Assembly (NCBI GenBank): GCA_018399395.1
Contig: JAGYOI010000001.1
Coordinates: forward strand, 1-27,419
Direction: 5' to 3'
DNA length: 27,419 nt
Origin: Prolixibacteraceae bacterium
GTDB taxonomy: Bacteria; Bacteroidota; Bacteroidia; Bacteroidales; Prolixibacteraceae
The notes beneath the pieces are model-generated. The model made no database searches, was not told the DNA's origin, and worked only from the letters and a program-made list of their open reading frames with translations. Below, one piece after another: positions 25,273 to 27,419 of the stretch (position 1 is its first letter; the number at the start of each line of letters is the position of its first letter). The position numbers and the translations under genes were made by a program.

Positions 25273-26118
25273 ATGAAAACGATAGTATTATTTGCCATAA
25301 CCATTTGTTTATTGGGTAATGGGTTTGCACAGGATAAACTCGCAACTGATAAAAGGGAACACTTGACTTCAGCCAATAACCCATTGCCGGTGCCCAGCAA
25401 CGGGAATCAACAAACCGCCTTACTGGCAACTGGTTTAAACCAGGGTAATTTGTCTGGGCAGGTAAATGGGCAGCCTCCCAAACCGGGTACAGTTTCAGAT
25501 AGTGATGGCAACACTTATATGACAATAGCCATAGGTAAACAGGTGTGGATGGCCGAAAATTTAAAGACTACCAAACTTAACGATGGCACCGAAATACCTG
25601 AGGTAATTGCTGATTCAGTATGGGAAAACCTTAGCGCAGCTGGTTTTTGCTGGCCTAAAAATGATGAAATGTCATGGAAAGACACCTATGGGGCTTTGTA
25701 TAATTGGTATGCCGTAAATACGGAAAAACTGTGTCCGAAAGGGTGGCATGTGCCTACCGATGCGGATTGGTTAGCACTGGAGAAAGCCATTGGTATGAGC
25801 GAAAAAACAGCCCTGTCTACTGGCCGGAGAGGAGCTGCTATGGCAAGTAAACTGGCCGGAGAAGCTAACTTGTGGACTGATGGTGCTCTGGAATTGGATG
25901 AAAGCTTTGGCAGCACTGGTTTTAATGCATTACCGGCAGGGTATCGTGGCGGTAATGGCCAATTTTACGAAACAGGAAACGTTGGGAATTGGTGGAGCAG
26001 CACGGAATACAGTCCATTAAATGCCTGGTACCGGGGTGTTTATTTTTATGCCACTGATGTTGCACGTTATGGGTTGGATATGCGAACAGGTGTGTCGGTG
26101 CGGTGTGTGAAGGACTGA
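25273..26118 (+). CDS. Exported FISUMP-domain protein (Fibrobacter succinogenes major paralogous domain)
   Basis: A 281-residue protein with a signal peptide (1-19, GNGFAQ). After a low-complexity linker (20-72, rich in Asn, Gln, Gly and Pro) comes a full FISUMP domain (about 73-281). Its signatures are DSDGNTYMTIAIGKQVWMAENL, GALYNWYAV, LCPKGWHVPTDADW, GNWWSST and the terminal VSVRCVKD. The domain is found in many exported Bacteroidota proteins; its fold is related to C-type-lectin/FGE-like modules, and its role is unproven, with binding or structural functions suspected. No lipobox and no T9SS tail are present, so it is periplasmic or released. It lies between the aldolase (85 bp before) and GH27 (58 bp after) on the same strand, which suggests a role in handling the same glycan. 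Confidence 0.85.
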   Translation: MKTIVLFAITICLLGNGFAQDKLATDKREHLTSANNPLPVPSNGNQQTALLATGLNQGNLSGQVNGQPPKPGTVSDSDGNTYMTIAIGKQVWMAENLKTTKLNDGTEIPEVIADSVWENLSAAGFCWPKNDEMSWKDTYGALYNWYAVNTEKLCPKGWHVPTDADWLALEKAIGMSEKTALSTGRRGAAMASKLAGEANLWTDGALELDESFGSTGFNALPAGYRGGNGQFYETGNVGNWWSSTEYSPLNAWYRGVYFYATDVARYGLDMRTGVSVRCVKD

Positions 26119-26176
26119 ATGGCTAAGCTATTTTGAAGATAAAAATAAATTATTTTAACGTATAAAGCTATAAAAA

Positions 26177-27400
26177 ATGAAAAAGCAAATTGTAATTTTT
26201 ACTTTATTGTTAATTAGTGGAATTTTTGTATATGCTCAAAAATTTGAAGGGCTGGCTGAAACCCCGCCCAAGCTGGCTGAAACCCCGCCCATGGGATGGA
26301 ATAGCTGGAACTATTTTGAATGTGACGGTATAAACGAAAACGTGATTATGGAAATTGCCGATGCCATGGTTGAAAACGGGATGAAAGATGCGGGCTATGA
26401 ATATGTAGTGATTGATGATTGCTGGCAGGTGGGGCGTGAAAATGACGGAACCATTATTGTAGATAAAGAGAAATTCCCGAACGGGATAAAAGCGCTTGCC
26501 GGCTATGTTCATTCAAAAGGCTTAAAATTTGGTATTTACTCCGATGCCGGTACCGCTACCTGCCAAGGGCGACCAGGAAGCCGTGGCTATGAATTCCAGG
26601 ATGCCCGGACCTATGCCGAATGGGGCGTAGATTACCTGAAGTACGATTGGTGCAACACCACCAACCAAAATGCCCAGGCATCGTACACAATTATGCGCGA
26701 TGCGCTTTACCAGGCGGGCCGCCCCATGGTTTTTAGTATCTGCGAATGGGGTGAAAGTAAGCCCTGGACATGGGCACAGGATGTTGGCCATTTATGGAGA
26801 ACCACCACCGATATTCAGGATTGCTGGGACTGTGAAGTAAACTGGGGAGGCTTAGGATGGATAAAAATACTGGATAAACAGGACGGATTAGAAGAATATG
26901 CCGGACCGGGGCACTGGAACGACCCTGATATGCTCGAAGTAGGAAATGGAGGACTGACCACCATCGAAGGCCGGGCTCATTTTTCGCTCTGGTGTATGCT
27001 GGCAGCACCTTTAATGGCCGGGAACGACATTCGGAACATGACCGACGAAACAAAAGCCATTCTCACGAATCCACAGGCTATAGCCATAAACCAGGATGAG
27101 CTTGGAAAACAAGGTTTTCGGGTGTTAAAGTTCGATAATATTGATGTTTGGGTTAAGCCCTTGTCGAATAATGAGTTTGCCGTTTGCTTTTTAAACCGAT
27201 GCGACGAGCCTTATGAGTTGAACTTTGACTGGGGTAAATTTTACGTGGTTGATAAAACAGAGAGATGGAAAGGCATCCCATTAAATGAGAATTTTAACAT
27301 TACCCATGTTTGGGACAATAAAGCCATGGGAAATACTAAGGAAGTTTTAAACCACAAGTTAAAGGGGCACGATGTATTGTTTGTTAAGCTTTCGAAGTAG
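26177..27400 (+). CDS. GH27 alpha-galactosidase
   Basis: Retaining alpha-galactosidase of 407 residues with a signal peptide (about 1-20, FVYAQ) and no lipobox, so probably periplasmic. The (beta/alpha)8 domain begins at PPMGWNSWNYF (37-47). YVVIDDCWQ is at 76-84, GIYSDAGTATC at 119-129, the nucleophile Asp157 is in YLKYDWC, and the acid/base Asp212 is in RTTTDIQD. CEWG (189-192) is the pattern of alpha-galactosidases rather than alpha-N-acetylgalactosaminidases. The beta-sandwich tail is short but complete. An exact 20-bp tandem duplication encodes LAETPPK/LAETPPM just before the catalytic domain. It is the last complete gene of the GH94 operon; 19 bp remain to the window end. Confidence 0.95.
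   Translation: MKKQIVIFTLLLISGIFVYAQKFEGLAETPPKLAETPPMGWNSWNYFECDGINENVIMEIADAMVENGMKDAGYEYVVIDDCWQVGRENDGTIIVDKEKFPNGIKALAGYVHSKGLKFGIYSDAGTATCQGRPGSRGYEFQDARTYAEWGVDYLKYDWCNTTNQNAQASYTIMRDALYQAGRPMVFSICEWGESKPWTWAQDVGHLWRTTTDIQDCWDCEVNWGGLGWIKILDKQDGLEEYAGPGHWNDPDMLEVGNGGLTTIEGRAHFSLWCMLAAPLMAGNDIRNMTDETKAILTNPQAIAINQDELGKQGFRVLKFDNIDVWVKPLSNNEFAVCFLNRCDEPYELNFDWGKFYVVDKTERWKGIPLNENFNITHVWDNKAMGNTKEVLNHKLKGHDVLFVKLSK
26251..26291 (+). repeat. 21-bp tandem duplication in the GH27 N-terminus
   Basis: Bases 26251-26270 are repeated exactly at 26272-26291 (period 21 bp). This duplicates the heptapeptide LAETPP(K/M) immediately before the GH27 catalytic core without breaking the frame. It is probably a recent slippage event that lengthens the linker after the signal peptide. 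Confidence 0.9.
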
Positions 27401-27419
27401 TGGTTGCATAAAAACAAAG

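Noticed and set aside
1..27419. tRNA or rRNA genes, CRISPR arrays, insertion sequences, integrases
   Set aside because: None seen by reading. Gaps are short and AT-rich, no regularly spaced repeats occur, and no transposase-like reading frame is present.

Overview
The window comes from a Bacteroidota genome. Evidence is a SusC/SusD pair, surface-type lipoproteins, an HTCS-type sensor with a propeller ectodomain, TAnnTTTG-type promoter boxes, no Shine-Dalgarno use, and two proteins ending in type IX secretion (T9SS) sorting domains. T9SS cargo argues against a gut Bacteroides and fits an environmental anaerobic or marine lineage such as the Marinilabiliales. That order-level placement is a guess. 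The whole window is one carbohydrate-utilisation region (PUL).

Layout. (1) 1-2972, minus: a two-component sensor cut by the left window edge. (2) 3258-10095, minus: one transcription direction, in order of transcription a T9SS-exported CBM9-like protein, SusC, SusD and a small SusE-position lipoprotein. A GC-rich hairpin lies between the first two genes and a perfect 44-bp palindrome follows the last. (3) 10096-10684: a divergent regulatory region with a promoter-like box on each strand. (4) 10685-14865, plus: a tight three-gene operon (gaps of 4 bp) of a GPH-family sugar:cation symporter, an AGE-superfamily epimerase-like protein with a T9SS sorting domain, and a nucleoside-hydrolase-fold lipoprotein. 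(5) 14899-17115, minus: a GH92 alpha-mannosidase lipoprotein. (6) 17547-27400, plus: GH94 phosphorylase, FHS-family sugar permease, ROK kinase, zinc-less MDR dehydrogenase, Gfo/Idh/MocA oxidoreductase, DeoC-like aldolase, a FISUMP-domain exported protein and a GH27 alpha-galactosidase.

How it may work (inference). The CBM9-T9SS protein, SusD and the small lipoprotein capture a glycan at the surface and SusC imports it. GH92 and GH27 remove alpha-mannose and alpha-galactose caps in the periplasm. GPH and FHS permeases move products inward, and cytoplasmic GH94 phosphorolyses a beta-linked disaccharide to a sugar 1-phosphate plus a free sugar. ROK, MDR, Gfo/Idh and DeoC then look like a dedicated route for one unusual sugar: phosphorylation, oxidation/reduction (possibly a redox-neutral epimerisation) and retro-aldol cleavage. 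This set does not match a textbook Bacteroidota sugar pathway that I recognise, and it is the best candidate here for something undescribed. Several members depart from family norms: DeoC has a loop insert and altered phosphate-site residues, the AGE protein has Lys for the GHxxE Glu and is exported, the ROK lacks the zinc motif, and the MDR lacks the catalytic zinc Cys. GH94 is also much more GC-rich than its downstream neighbour.
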